This document shows positions 1 through 6,554 of a stretch of 6,760 bases of DNA, in pieces. The stretch comes from a bacterium (GTDB lineage: Bacteria; Vulcanimicrobiota; Vulcanimicrobiia; Vulcanimicrobiales; SCRA01). A program made the translations under genes and the position numbers. Where the stretch lies: assembly GCA_028869325.1 (NCBI GenBank), contig JAGWST010000429.1, positions 1 to 6,760 of the forward strand. Reading direction: 5' to 3'. A model generated the notes under the pieces. That model saw only the letters and a program-made list of their open reading frames with translations. It was not told the DNA's origin and made no database searches. The number at the start of each line of letters is the position of its first letter. Position 1 is the stretch's first letter.

Positions 1-453
1 CCCGCGCACGTTGCCGCGGACGAAGCGCACCCGGCGCGCCAGTCGCGCGGCCCGGCCGGCCCCGCGCTGTGTCGATCCCTCCAGTGCCAACAGCGCCTGC
101 GGCGCGCCGCCGATCGCACGCGCGAGCAGCGCCGCCTGGTCGAAGCCGCGCGCGGCGCGACGAGCGCGCGAGGTCGGCGCGGCCACGACCATCTCGCCAT
201 GCGCCGGGGCGTACCGCGCCATCGCCCGCCCCAGCGCCTGGACCACGTCGCGCCGTCCGCGCTTCATCGCCAGAACCGCTCGGCGCAGGGCGCCGCGGTA
301 ACGTCCCAGCGCAGTCACCTCCAGCGGAGGCACCCCATTCAAGAGAAAGTGCTCGCCCGCAAGCTCGGCGGCGCAGGCGCCGCAGAGGCCCGCGCCGCGC
401 AGGCCGCAGCCGCCGCAGCGCGCCGGCAGGAGCACGCGCATGAGGATCTCCAT
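1..453 (-). CDS. comF: ComF family phosphoribosyltransferase, N-terminal part (cut by window edge)
   Basis: The frame is open from an ATG at 453 down to position 1 with no stop, giving 151 residues of a protein family usually about 220-250 long. Seen: a four-cysteine zinc-ribbon-like N-terminus (C13, C16, C24, C27) after a short LLPARC segment; a Y-x-G-x-L-R-x-A stretch followed by a conserved Lys near residues 72-85; an APTSRARRAARGFDQAALLA segment around residues 112-131, matching the ComF hallmark (V/A-P-x-x-x-R-x-x-x-RGF-[ND]-Q-A); and an R-x-x-N-V-R-G segment at the edge. The PRPP-binding loop would lie beyond the window. Known family: ComF proteins are cytoplasmic phosphoribosyltransferase-fold proteins needed for DNA uptake in naturally competent bacteria, but many carriers are not known to be competent, so the role here is inferred. 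An alternative start is the in-frame ATG at 441. It is transcribed divergently from the efflux operon. Confidence 0.88.
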   Translation of the reverse strand, partial: MEILMRVLLPARCGGCGLRGAGLCGACAAELAGEHFLLNGVPPLEVTALGRYRGALRRAVLAMKRGRRDVVQALGRAMARYAPAHGEMVVAAPTSRARRAARGFDQAALLARAIGGAPQALLALEGSTQRGAGRAARLARRVRFVRGNVRG

Positions 454-458
454 CGCAT

Positions 459-464
459 CCCCTC
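459..464 (-). promoter_or_regulatory. Shine-Dalgarno for comF
   Basis: On the minus strand GAGGGG lies 5 nt before the ATG at 453, an ideal spacing. This favours 453 over the internal ATG at 441, although the latter also has a GGAG six bases upstream. Confidence 0.55.
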
Positions 465-545
465 TGGGCGGGCGCGGCTGGAGGGAAAGCGTCCACAGCC
501 CAGGCCAGGCTTAAATTTCTCATGAGTGCCTCGCCGCTCAGGCGG

Positions 546-562
546 ATTCACCGTGAATTCAC
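546..562. promoter_or_regulatory. Candidate operator: ATTCAC inverted and direct repeat
   Basis: The 17-nt element reads ATTCAC-C-GTGAATTCAC. ATTCAC (546-551) and GTGAAT (553-558) form a perfect 6-bp inverted repeat with a one-base centre. GTGAATTCAC (553-562) is a perfect 10-bp palindrome. The two ATTCAC copies (546-551 and 557-562) are direct repeats exactly 11 nt apart, about one helical turn. It sits 26 nt before the adaptor ATG, where a repressor or response regulator could control the efflux operon. No regulator gene is in the window, so the role is inferred. Confidence 0.35.
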
Positions 563-588
563 AGCAAGAGCGGTGAGAATGGAAGGCG

Positions 589-1980
589 ATGAGACGCATT
601 CTCGCCATCGCCGCCACCGTCGCCGTGATCTCGCTCGCCTTGATCGTCGTGATCCGAGCGCACGGTCGCGCCGCGGCACCGCGCTACATCACGGTACCGG
701 TGAAGTACGGCAATATCTCCGCCGCCGTAAACGAGAGCGGCACCGTCAACCCCGTCAACGAAGTCCAAGTCGGCACCGAAGTCTCTGGCACGGTCTCCAA
801 GCTCAACGTCGACTACAACTCGACGGTCAAGAAGGGGCAGGTGCTCGCCGAGCTGCAACCCACCAGCTTCCAGGCAGCCGATATGCAGGCGCGCGGCACG
901 CTGGCCGCCGCGCAGGCCCAGGCCTCCGCTCAGAGCAGCACCATGAAGCAGGCCGAGGCCAATATCCAAGCGGCGCTCGCAACCGAGCAGCAGCAGCGCG
1001 CGAACGCGTTGCAGGCCCAGGCCAACATCGCCAAGGCGCAGTCGCAGCTCAAGCTCGATCACTCGACCGCGCAGCGCGATAGGCAGCTGTTGGCGCAAGG
1101 ATATATCTCGCAGAGCCAAGCCGATGCCGATGCCACCACGGCAGCCAACGACGAGGCGGCGCTGCGCGCGGCGCAGGCGGCGTATGCCGCCGCCCAGGCG
1201 CAAGCGGCGGCCGCCCTCTCGCAGGTGCGCGGCGCGCAAGCGCAGGCTGCGGCGAGCGCGTCGCAGCGGCAAGTCTACGCCGGCCAGATCGAGGCCGACA
1301 GCGGCCAGGTGCAGCAGGCCTCGTATAACCTCTCGCGCACGGTGATCCGCAGCCCGATCGACGGGATCGTCGTCTCGCGCGGCGTGAGCGTCGGGCAGAC
1401 GGTCGCGGCCTCGTTCCAGACGCCCACGCTCTTCGTCATCGCTTCGAGTCTCAAGGATATGCAGATCGACGTCTCTGTCGACGAGGCCGACGTCGGCAAC
1501 CTGCACACCGGCGACTCGGCGACGATTACGGTGCCGGCCTTCCCCAACGTCGACTTCCATGGCACCGTCAAGCAGCTGCGCGTCAATCCCACGGTCACCC
1601 AGAACGTGGTCACCTACGACGCGGTCGTCGCCGTGCACGACGACTCGGCGCGCCTGATGCCCGGCATGACGGCCAACGTCACGATTGCGGTCGCCAAGCA
1701 CGCGCACGCTCTGGTCGTGCCCACCTCGGCCCTGCTCTACCGCCCCAGCGGCGGCGGGGGCGGCACGGCCGGCGCGCCAGGCTCGAAGGTTACGCTCAGC
1801 GTGCTGCGGGAGAGCAAGCCCGTCCAAGTTCCCGTGCTCATCGGCCTCTCCGACGGAACCAACGTGGAGATCACCTCCGGCGACCTCCACGAAGGCGACG
1901 CCGTGATCGTCGCCGCGCTTCAGTCGCGCCGTGTGCAGACCTCCTCACCCTTCGGCGTGGGCCCCCGTGGAGGACGCTGA
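589..1980 (+). CDS. MacA-like periplasmic adaptor (HlyD/RND membrane-fusion protein)
   Basis: This 463-residue protein would be the periplasmic adaptor linking the inner-membrane ABC transporter encoded next to it to an outer-membrane channel. Seen in order: an N-terminal membrane anchor (about residues 4-22) with no lipobox; a first lipoyl half-motif (about 57-92, containing [20 protein letters not shown]); a long coiled-coil hairpin (about 93-246), very rich in Ala and Gln; a second lipoyl half (about 247-285, with [20 protein letters not shown]); a beta-barrel domain (about 290-365); and a membrane-proximal domain (about 366-445) with a glycine-rich loop (387-398). The hairpin tip around 163-176 (R-x-x-x-L-x-x-x-G-x-I-S-Q) resembles the TolC-contacting tip of MacA/AcrA proteins. 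The tail [12 protein letters not shown] is like that of other MacA/YknX-type adaptors. The frame is closed by a TGA at 574-576, so 589 is the first possible start. The purine-rich GGAAGG lies unusually close to the ATG, so initiation may be weak. It is the first gene of the operon. Substrate unknown. Confidence 0.9.
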   Translation: MRRILAIAATVAVISLALIVVIRAHGRAAAPRYITVPVKYGNISAAVNESGTVNPVNEVQVGTEVSGTVSKLNVDYNSTVKKGQVLAELQPTSFQAADMQARGTLAAAQAQASAQSSTMKQAEANIQAALATEQQQRANALQAQANIAKAQSQLKLDHSTAQRDRQLLAQGYISQSQADADATTAANDEAALRAAQAAYAAAQAQAAAALSQVRGAQAQAAASASQRQVYAGQIEADSGQVQQASYNLSRTVIRSPIDGIVVSRGVSVGQTVAASFQTPTLFVIASSLKDMQIDVSVDEADVGNLHTGDSATITVPAFPNVDFHGTVKQLRVNPTVTQNVVTYDAVVAVHDDSARLMPGMTANVTIAVAKHAHALVVPTSALLYRPSGGGGGTAGAPGSKVTLSVLRESKPVQVPVLIGLSDGTNVEITSGDLHEGDAVIVAALQSRRVQTSSPFGVGPRGGR

Positions 1981-2710
1981 CCTGCGAGGGCGGGACGCCG
2001 TCATCATGGCGCGCGATCTCACCAAGGTCTACCGCCTCGGGTCGGTGGAGGTGCATGCGCTGCGCGGTGTGAGCCTCGACGTGCGGCGCGAGGAGTTCGT
2101 CGCCGTGATGGGACACTCGGGCTCCGGCAAGTCCACCTTCATGAACGTGATCGGCTGCCTCGACCGGCCGACCTCCGGCTCCTACGCCCTGGAGGGGCGC
2201 GACGTCTCGCGCCTCTCGCGCGATCAGCTCGCGGAGATCCGTAACCGCTATGTCGGCTTCGTCTTTCAGGGCTTCAACCTGCTGGCGAAGTCGACGGCGC
2301 TCGAGAACGTCGCCCTGCCGCTGCTCTACGCCGGCGTGCAGAGAGAGGAGCGGCGCGAGCGGGCGCGCGCCGCGCTGGCATCGGTTGGACTGGGCGACCG
2401 GCTCGACCACCGCCCGACGGAGCTCTCCGGCGGGCAACAGCAACGCGTCGCGATCGCTCGCGCGCTGGTCACGGAGCCGGCGCTGATCCTGGCCGACGAG
2501 CCCACCGGCAATCTCGACTCGCGCAGCAGCCAGGAGATCATGGAGATCTTCCGCATGCTCAACGGCGAGCGCGGCATCACGATCGTCCTGGTGACCCACG
2601 AGCCCGACATCGCGTCGTGGGCGCAACGCAGCATCCTCTTCCGTGACGGCCTGGTGGCCGACGATCGCCCCAACGAGGCGCTGCTGCGTGCAGGGGCACG
2701 GGAGCGATGA
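1967..2710 (+). CDS. ABC transporter ATPase, MacB/LolD type
   Basis: This is a cytoplasmic nucleotide-binding subunit of 247 residues from GTG 1967. All catalytic motifs are intact (numbering from 1967): Walker [10 protein letters not shown] (49-57), Q-loop with Gln101 in [11 protein letters not shown] signature LSGGQQQR (153-160), Walker B LILADEP with Glu178, then GNLDS, and H-loop His211 in VTHEP. The [10 protein letters not shown] and LPLLYAG segments are typical of the MacB/LolD (o228) branch. Start choice: GTG 1967 keeps the whole first strand ([12 protein letters not shown]) and overlaps the adaptor stop by 14 nt, but no Shine-Dalgarno precedes it. ATG 2006 has a GGGA 10 nt upstream but clips that strand. 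GTG 1931 is also possible. It stands between the adaptor and permease genes, so it energises this pump. The gene ends in an ATGA overlap with the permease. Family very sure; exact start uncertain. Confidence 0.92.
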   Translation: MEDADLRGRDAVIMARDLTKVYRLGSVEVHALRGVSLDVRREEFVAVMGHSGSGKSTFMNVIGCLDRPTSGSYALEGRDVSRLSRDQLAEIRNRYVGFVFQGFNLLAKSTALENVALPLLYAGVQREERRERARAALASVGLGDRLDHRPTELSGGQQQRVAIARALVTEPALILADEPTGNLDSRSSQEIMEIFRMLNGERGITIVLVTHEPDIASWAQRSILFRDGLVADDRPNEALLRAGARER

Positions 2711-3924
2711 CGCTGGCAAATTTGGCCGCCGTGGCCTGGGACGCACTGCGGCAGAACGCGCTGCGCACGCTACTCACGATGCTGGGCGTCATCATCGGCG
2801 TCGCGGCGGTCATCACCTCGATGGCCATCGGAACGGGAGCCCGCGCCGCCGTCTCCTCGCAGCTGCAGCGCCTGGGCAGCAACCTGATCATCGTGGTGCC
2901 CGGCAACATGTCCAGCAACGGCGTGAGCCTGGGCCTGGGGGCGCGTCAATCGCTCAAGCTCGACGATGCGGCCTCGATCGCGCGCGAGGTGCCCGCGGTC
3001 AGCGCCGTCGCGCCGCAGGCGAACACCAACGCGCAGGTCGTCGCCGGACCGCGGAACTGGTATACCTCGGTCGTCGGGACCACGCCCGCCTGGCTGCGCG
3101 CCCAGAGCTGGACCATTTCACAGGGACGCTTCTTCGACGCAGCGGAGGTCGCGGATGCCGCGAAGGTCTGCGTCCTGGGTCAGACGGTAGCGCAGAGTCT
3201 CTTCCCGAGCGGCGAGGCCGCCGGCAAGACGGTGGTCGTCAAGAACGTGCCGTTCCAAGTGGTGGGCGTGCTGGCGGCCAAGGGGCAATCCGGCTTCGGA
3301 CGCGATCAGGACGATCAGGTCATCGTTCCGGTGACCGCGATGCAGTTGCGCCTGACCGGCCAGAAGTGGCTGGGCTCCATCTCCATCTCCGCGCAGAGTC
3401 CCGATGCCGTCGAGGCGGTGGTCTCCTCCACGGAGGCGCTGCTGCGCCTGCGGCACCATCTCTTGTCGGCCGCCCCTAACGACTTTCAAGTGCGCAACAT
3501 CGCTAACGTCATGGAGGCGGCCAACGCCACCTCGCAGATCCAGACCCTGCTGCTGGATGCCGTGGCCGCCGTATCGCTGGTCGTCGGCGGCATCGGAATC
3601 ATGAACATCATGCTCGTCTCCGTCACCGAGCGCACGCGCGAGATCGGTATCCGCATGGCGATCGGGGCGCGGGAGCGCGACATCATGCTCCAGTTCCTCG
3701 TCGAAGCCGTGGCCCTGGCCTGTGCCGGCGGCGTCGTGGGCATCAGCCTGGGCGTGCTCACCTCGCTGCTGACCTCGCGCGTCGCCGGCTGGGAGGTGAT
3801 CGTCTCCTCGTTCTCGATCGCGCTCGCGTTCGGTTTCTCCGCGCTGATCGGCATCGTCTTCGGCTTCTACCCGGCGCGCCGCGCCTCGCTGCTCAACCCC
3901 ATCGAGGCCCTGCGCCACGAGTAA
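2707..3924 (+). CDS. MacB-like ABC transporter permease (MacB_PCD + FtsX domains)
   Basis: This is a 405-residue inner-membrane permease, which dimerises in known systems. Seen: a first membrane helix (about 22-42) preceded by the typical [20 protein letters not shown] segment; a large periplasmic domain (about 45-275, MacB_PCD-like) expected to contact the adaptor; then three C-terminal helices (about 281-306, 331-355, 366-390) forming the FtsX core. The loop after TM2 carries [14 protein letters not shown] (308-321), the hallmark coupling segment of this family, and the protein ends with [18 protein letters not shown], the usual MacB-type C-terminus. It has no ATPase domain of its own; the ATPase is the preceding gene, whose TGA (2708-2710) overlaps this ATG (2707-2709), so translation is probably coupled. 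The two together match fused MacB in length and order. Such pumps work by mechanotransmission, exporting macrolides, peptides, lipids or lipoproteins. The substrate here cannot be read from the sequence. Confidence 0.93.
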   Translation: MTLANLAAVAWDALRQNALRTLLTMLGVIIGVAAVITSMAIGTGARAAVSSQLQRLGSNLIIVVPGNMSSNGVSLGLGARQSLKLDDAASIAREVPAVSAVAPQANTNAQVVAGPRNWYTSVVGTTPAWLRAQSWTISQGRFFDAAEVADAAKVCVLGQTVAQSLFPSGEAAGKTVVVKNVPFQVVGVLAAKGQSGFGRDQDDQVIVPVTAMQLRLTGQKWLGSISISAQSPDAVEAVVSSTEALLRLRHHLLSAAPNDFQVRNIANVMEAANATSQIQTLLLDAVAAVSLVVGGIGIMNIMLVSVTERTREIGIRMAIGARERDIMLQFLVEAVALACAGGVVGISLGVLTSLLTSRVAGWEVIVSSFSIALAFGFSALIGIVFGFYPARRASLLNPIEALRHE

Positions 3925-4782
3925 CTAGGCGAAGGCGATAGCGACGATCCCCGCCACGACCACGGTGGCCGCCGCGATGCGGCGGCGAGCCTGCCCCTCG
4001 GAGAGCACGCGCAGGCCCAGAAACGTGCCGATCACGATGGAGAGCTCGCGCGCCGGTGCGACATAACTGACCGGCGCGATGCGCAGGGCAAAGAGCACCA
4101 TCAGATAGGCCAGCGGGCTGAGCACGGCAACGACGGCCACCGCGGCACGGTGGCTCCGCCACTCCTCGACCACCTCGTCACGGCGCCGCCATGCCAACGG
4201 CGCCAGCACCAGTGCCCGCCCGAAATTGCCCAGGCAATCGTAGATGATCGGCGAGATCAGCAGCACGCCAACCGCGTGCTTATCCCACAACGTGTAGACG
4301 GCGATCATCGCGCCGGTGCCCAACGCATAGCCCACGCCGCGCCGGTGCGCCCCCAGCACGCGGCGCGGGTCCCCCGCGAACGCGAAGATTCCGCCCAGCA
4401 CCAAGATGATGCCGAGCCAGCCGACGGCCCCCGGCCGCTCGCCGAAGAGCAGCGTCGCCGCGGCCGCGGAGAGCAGCGGGCCGGTGCCGCGCGCCAGCGG
4501 ATAGACGACGGAGAAGTCGCCGTTGCGGTAACCGCGCTGCAGCAGCAAGAAGTAGATCACGTGCCAGAGCGACGTCCCGCCGATGAAGACCCAGTCCACA
4601 GCGCCCAGGTGGGGCGGATAGAGCAGCCATACGGCGGCAGCGAACGGCACGTAGCACAGCGCGGAGCCGCAGAACGTCAGCCAGACGAAGCCGGCACCGC
4701 CGCCCGCGCGCTTGGCGTGCAGATTCCAATACGCGTGGAGAAAGGCCGAGGCGAGAACGAGGGCCACGGCAGCCGGCGTCAT
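3925..4782 (-). CDS. EamA/DMT superfamily transporter, ten TM segments
   Basis: This 285-residue, highly hydrophobic inner-membrane protein has the two-times-five-helix layout of the EamA (drug/metabolite transporter) family. Approximate helices are 3-20, 32-54, 62-82, 92-114, 119-137, 150-167, 173-197, 211-231, 237-258 and 266-284. Family-typical elements are VYPLARGTGPLLSAAAATLLFGERPG (in two pieces, about 93-118), closing the fourth helix with the conserved Glu, and the weaker second-repeat counterpart around VLSEG (259-263). The start at 4782 is set by the ATGA overlap with the TGA of the upstream nucleotidyltransferase. The frame stays open further upstream, but that part is an out-of-frame shadow of the nucleotidyltransferase gene. 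Family members export amino acids, nucleotides or other metabolites; the distant DMT relatives ArnE/ArnF flip lipid-linked aminoarabinose. Its coupling to sugar-activation genes suggests a sugar-related role, but that is inference. The TAG directly abuts the TAA of the convergent permease gene. Confidence 0.9.
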   Translation of the reverse strand: MTPAAVALVLASAFLHAYWNLHAKRAGGGAGFVWLTFCGSALCYVPFAAAVWLLYPPHLGAVDWVFIGGTSLWHVIYFLLLQRGYRNGDFSVVYPLARGTGPLLSAAAATLLFGERPGAVGWLGIILVLGGIFAFAGDPRRVLGAHRRGVGYALGTGAMIAVYTLWDKHAVGVLLISPIIYDCLGNFGRALVLAPLAWRRRDEVVEEWRSHRAAVAVVAVLSPLAYLMVLFALRIAPVSYVAPARELSIVIGTFLGLRVLSEGQARRRIAAATVVVAGIVAIAFA

Positions 4783-5798
4783 GCCCGCGCTGCCAGGACC
4801 TCCGTGCTGAGGCGAGCCTCGGCGGCGACCACGCTCTCGTGCCCCAGGATGACGTCGTCGAGCACGGCGCCCTCTTCCACGCGCACGCGGTCCCACAGGA
4901 TGCAGCCGCGTAACTCGGCGCCCACTCCGATCACGCCATCGCAGCCGATCACCGTCGGGCCGATGATGCGCGCCCCGGCGCCCACGCGCGTCCGAGCGCC
5001 GATGGCGACGTCGCCCTCGATGCGCGCCGTAGGGTCGATGACGGCCGTGGGATCGACGCCGATCGCGCGCCGCCGCCCGTTGAGCCGGATCACGCCCGAG
5101 AGCACGTCGCGCGTGGCGCGGCGGTACTCGCCCGGCGTGCCGATATCGCACCAGTAGTCGTCTCCGCGGTGGGCGTAGAACGCCGCCCGCGCGCGCTGGA
5201 GCGCGGGGAAGACCTCCTTGCCGAAGTCCACGAAGACGCCCGCCGGGATGTACTCGAAGATGCCCGGCTCAAAGACGTAGATGCCGGTGTTGACCAAGTG
5301 GCTGCGCTCCTCGCCCTTGGCCGGCTTCTCTTGGAACTCACAGATGCGGCCGTCCTCGTCGGTGCGCACGACGCCGTACTGCGTAACGTCGTCGGCATGG
5401 ACCAGCGCGATGGTCGCCAGCGCCCGGCGCGCTCGATGGAAATCGATCAGGGTGTCCAGGCGCAGATCCGTCAGCTCGTCACAACCCACCACCACGAATG
5501 TCTCGCCGCAGAAGAAGTCGCGCATCTGCTCGACGGCGCCCGCGCTCCCCAACAGCTCCTTCTCGTAGAGGTAGGTCAGGCTCACGCCGTACGCCGAGCC
5601 GTCGCCGAAGTACCCGCGCACTTGGTCGGCATGGTAGTGCACGTTGATCGCCACCTCGCGGATGCCGTAGGCGCGCAGGTAGCGCAGCACGTGCGCCACG
5701 TTGGCCTCACCGGCGATGGGAACCAGTGGCTTGGGCGTGGCAAGCGTGAGCGGGTAGAGGCGGGTTGACTTGCCGCCGGCGAGCACCATGGCCTTCAC
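4779..5798 (-). CDS. Sugar-phosphate nucleotidyltransferase with left-handed beta-helix C-terminus (COG1208 type)
   Basis: A 339-residue cytoplasmic enzyme that should couple a sugar-1-phosphate and an NTP to give an NDP-sugar. Seen: N-terminal nucleotide-binding signature LAGGKSTRLYPLT (6-18) followed by PKPLVP (22-27); GCDELTD (105-111) with the metal-binding Asp107; FQEKP (155-159); VNTGIYVFEP (169-178); and DIGTPGEY (218-225). From about 248 to 328 there are hexapeptide-like repeats (PTAVIDPTARIEGDVAIGA and so on), as in GDP-mannose and glucose-1-phosphate nucleotidyltransferases. The usual G-x-G-T-R is G-K-S-T-R here, and the usual N-G-D is G-C-D. The start is GTG 5798: its GTGA overlaps the glycosyltransferase TGA (5795-5797), and translation from it gives the expected VKAMVLAGG N-terminus. 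An AGGA lies about 11 nt upstream. The sugar and base specificity (GDP-mannose, dTDP/UDP-glucose or other) cannot be decided from sequence. It probably feeds surface-glycan synthesis with the neighbouring glycosyltransferase. Confidence 0.92.
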   Translation of the reverse strand: MKAMVLAGGKSTRLYPLTLATPKPLVPIAGEANVAHVLRYLRAYGIREVAINVHYHADQVRGYFGDGSAYGVSLTYLYEKELLGSAGAVEQMRDFFCGETFVVVGCDELTDLRLDTLIDFHRARRALATIALVHADDVTQYGVVRTDEDGRICEFQEKPAKGEERSHLVNTGIYVFEPGIFEYIPAGVFVDFGKEVFPALQRARAAFYAHRGDDYWCDIGTPGEYRRATRDVLSGVIRLNGRRRAIGVDPTAVIDPTARIEGDVAIGARTRVGAGARIIGPTVIGCDGVIGVGAELRGCILWDRVRVEEGAVLDDVILGHESVVAAEARLSTEVLAARA

Positions 5799-6544
5799 GT
5801 AGAACGACGTCCTTTCCCAAGCGTGAGCCGGTCGAGCACGACCAGCCACACGAAGAGCGGCAGCGCGAGCTGACGGCGCCAGCGGCTGGGCTCGCGCAGG
5901 AGCCGGTAGAGCCACTCCAATCCCAGGCGCCGAAATCCCTCCGGGGCACGGGGCAGCCGGCCTGCGATCACGTCGAAGCTGCCCCCGACTCCCACACCGA
6001 CCGCCGCGCCGCTTGCCGCCAGCCACCGAGCCAGAAAGTACTCCTGCTTCGGAAAGCCGAGCGCGGCCAGCAGGATGCGTGCCCCGCTCGCGTGGATGGC
6101 CGCGGCGACCTGCTGCGCCTCGTGCTCGCCGAAGTACCCGTCGCGCGCGCCGGCTATGCGCAACCCTGGGTGACGCGCGGCCAACGCCGCCCCCGCCGCC
6201 TCTGCGACGCCCGGCGCGGCGCCCAGGAGATAGACGCTCCAGCCCTCGCCGGCCGCCTGCGAGCAGAGCCGCTCCAAGAGATCGACGCCCGCCACGCGGC
6301 CGTGCAGCGGCATGCCCTGCAGGCGCGCGGCGAAGACCACGCCGATCGTGTCCGGCACGCAGAGGTCGGCGCCGTTGACCACCGCGCGGTAGCGCGCATC
6401 GCCGCGCGCGTGCACGATCATCTCCGTGCCGAGGGTAACGATGCGATGGGGTCCGCCCTCGCGCACGAACTGCGCGGCGCGCGCGAGCGCCGCCGCGAGA
6501 TCGACGCCGTCGACCCGGCAGCCGAGGATCTGAACCGACTCCAC
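5795..6544 (-). CDS. WecG/TagA/CpsF family glycosyltransferase (GT26)
   Basis: A 249-residue protein of the family that transfers N-acetylmannosamine or its uronate from UDP to a GlcNAc-diphospho-polyprenol at the inner face of the membrane, an early step of teichoic acid, enterobacterial common antigen or exopolysaccharide synthesis. Seen: VTLGTEMIV (36-44), CVPDTIGVV (62-70), HGRVAGVDLLERL (81-93), YLLGAAPGV (105-113), ALGFPKQEYF (161-170), GVGGSFDVIAGRLPRAPEGFRRLGLEWLYRLL (in pieces, 185-216), and an Arg-rich, hydrophobic tail. From memory of Thermoanaerobacter italicus TagA, the important residues T37, D65, R83, Q167, R214, R221 and R224 are all present here at the same numbers. The start is GTG 6544, 10 nt after the dapA stop; no better in-frame start exists nearby and no clear Shine-Dalgarno is seen, so expression may depend on coupling to dapA. 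The exact acceptor and sugar are unknown. Confidence 0.93.
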   Translation of the reverse strand: MESVQILGCRVDGVDLAAALARAAQFVREGGPHRIVTLGTEMIVHARGDARYRAVVNGADLCVPDTIGVVFAARLQGMPLHGRVAGVDLLERLCSQAAGEGWSVYLLGAAPGVAEAAGAALAARHPGLRIAGARDGYFGEHEAQQVAAAIHASGARILLAALGFPKQEYFLARWLAASGAAVGVGVGGSFDVIAGRLPRAPEGFRRLGLEWLYRLLREPSRWRRQLALPLFVWLVVLDRLTLGKGRRST

Positions 6545-6554
6545 GCGGCGCGGG

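Larger units (their letters stand above)
454..588. promoter_or_regulatory. Divergent promoter region between comF and the efflux operon
   Basis: This 135-nt gap is the only substantial non-coding stretch in the window and must hold the promoters for both divergent transcription units. It contains an AT-rich island (TTAAATTT, 511-518) that stands out in very GC-rich surroundings and could be a -10 region. On the plus strand TAAATT at 512-517 matches four of six bases of the sigma-70 -10 consensus, but I find no convincing -35 at 16-18 nt. A symmetric ATTCAC element follows at 546-562. No transcription start can be assigned from sequence alone. Confidence 0.5.

Noticed and set aside
60..120. 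Suspected frameshift in the ComF gene
   Set aside because: A first reading seemed to shift frame here, but recounting showed a transcription slip of mine. The frame is continuous from 453 to 1.
511..518. Strong sigma-70 promoter at the AT-rich island
   Set aside because: Only four of six -10 bases match and no convincing -35 lies at the right distance on either strand, so I kept it only as part of the intergenic region.
522..1082. Open frame of 186 codons overlapping the adaptor start on the plus strand
   Set aside because: Arg-rich translation with no motifs; it overlaps the convincing adaptor frame, whose N-terminal anchor and lipoyl domain are recognisable.
559..1890. Long open frame (443 codons) on the minus strand opposite the adaptor gene
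   Set aside because: Its translation is Arg/Gly/Asp/Leu-rich low-complexity sequence with no family motifs. It mirrors the codon structure of the clear adaptor gene, as expected from high GC content.
1871..2746. Minus-strand open frame of 291 codons opposite the ATPase gene
   Set aside because: It lies opposite a gene with complete ABC motifs, and its translation is Arg/Ala/His-rich with no recognisable domain.
2643..3479. Plus-strand frame of 278 codons inside the permease gene
   Set aside because: Gly/Arg-rich frame-shifted shadow of the permease; no motif and no ribosome-binding context.
3118..3918. Minus-strand frame of 266 codons opposite the permease
   Set aside because: Charged, repetitive composition typical of an antisense shadow; the permease reading is fully supported by FtsX motifs.
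4783..5151. Possible 123-residue N-terminal extension of the EamA protein
   Set aside because: The extension is Arg/Gly/His-rich, entirely inside the nucleotidyltransferase gene in another frame; the hydrophobic first helix begins right after the ATG at 4782.
4150..5157. Plus-strand frame of 335 codons opposite the EamA and nucleotidyltransferase genes
   Set aside because: Runs antisense across two well-supported genes and their junction; its translation has no recognisable domain.
5799..6026. Possible 76-residue N-terminal extension of the nucleotidyltransferase
   Set aside because: It overlaps the conserved end of the glycosyltransferase gene. The family's usual N-terminus begins exactly at GTG 5798 with a GTGA overlap.
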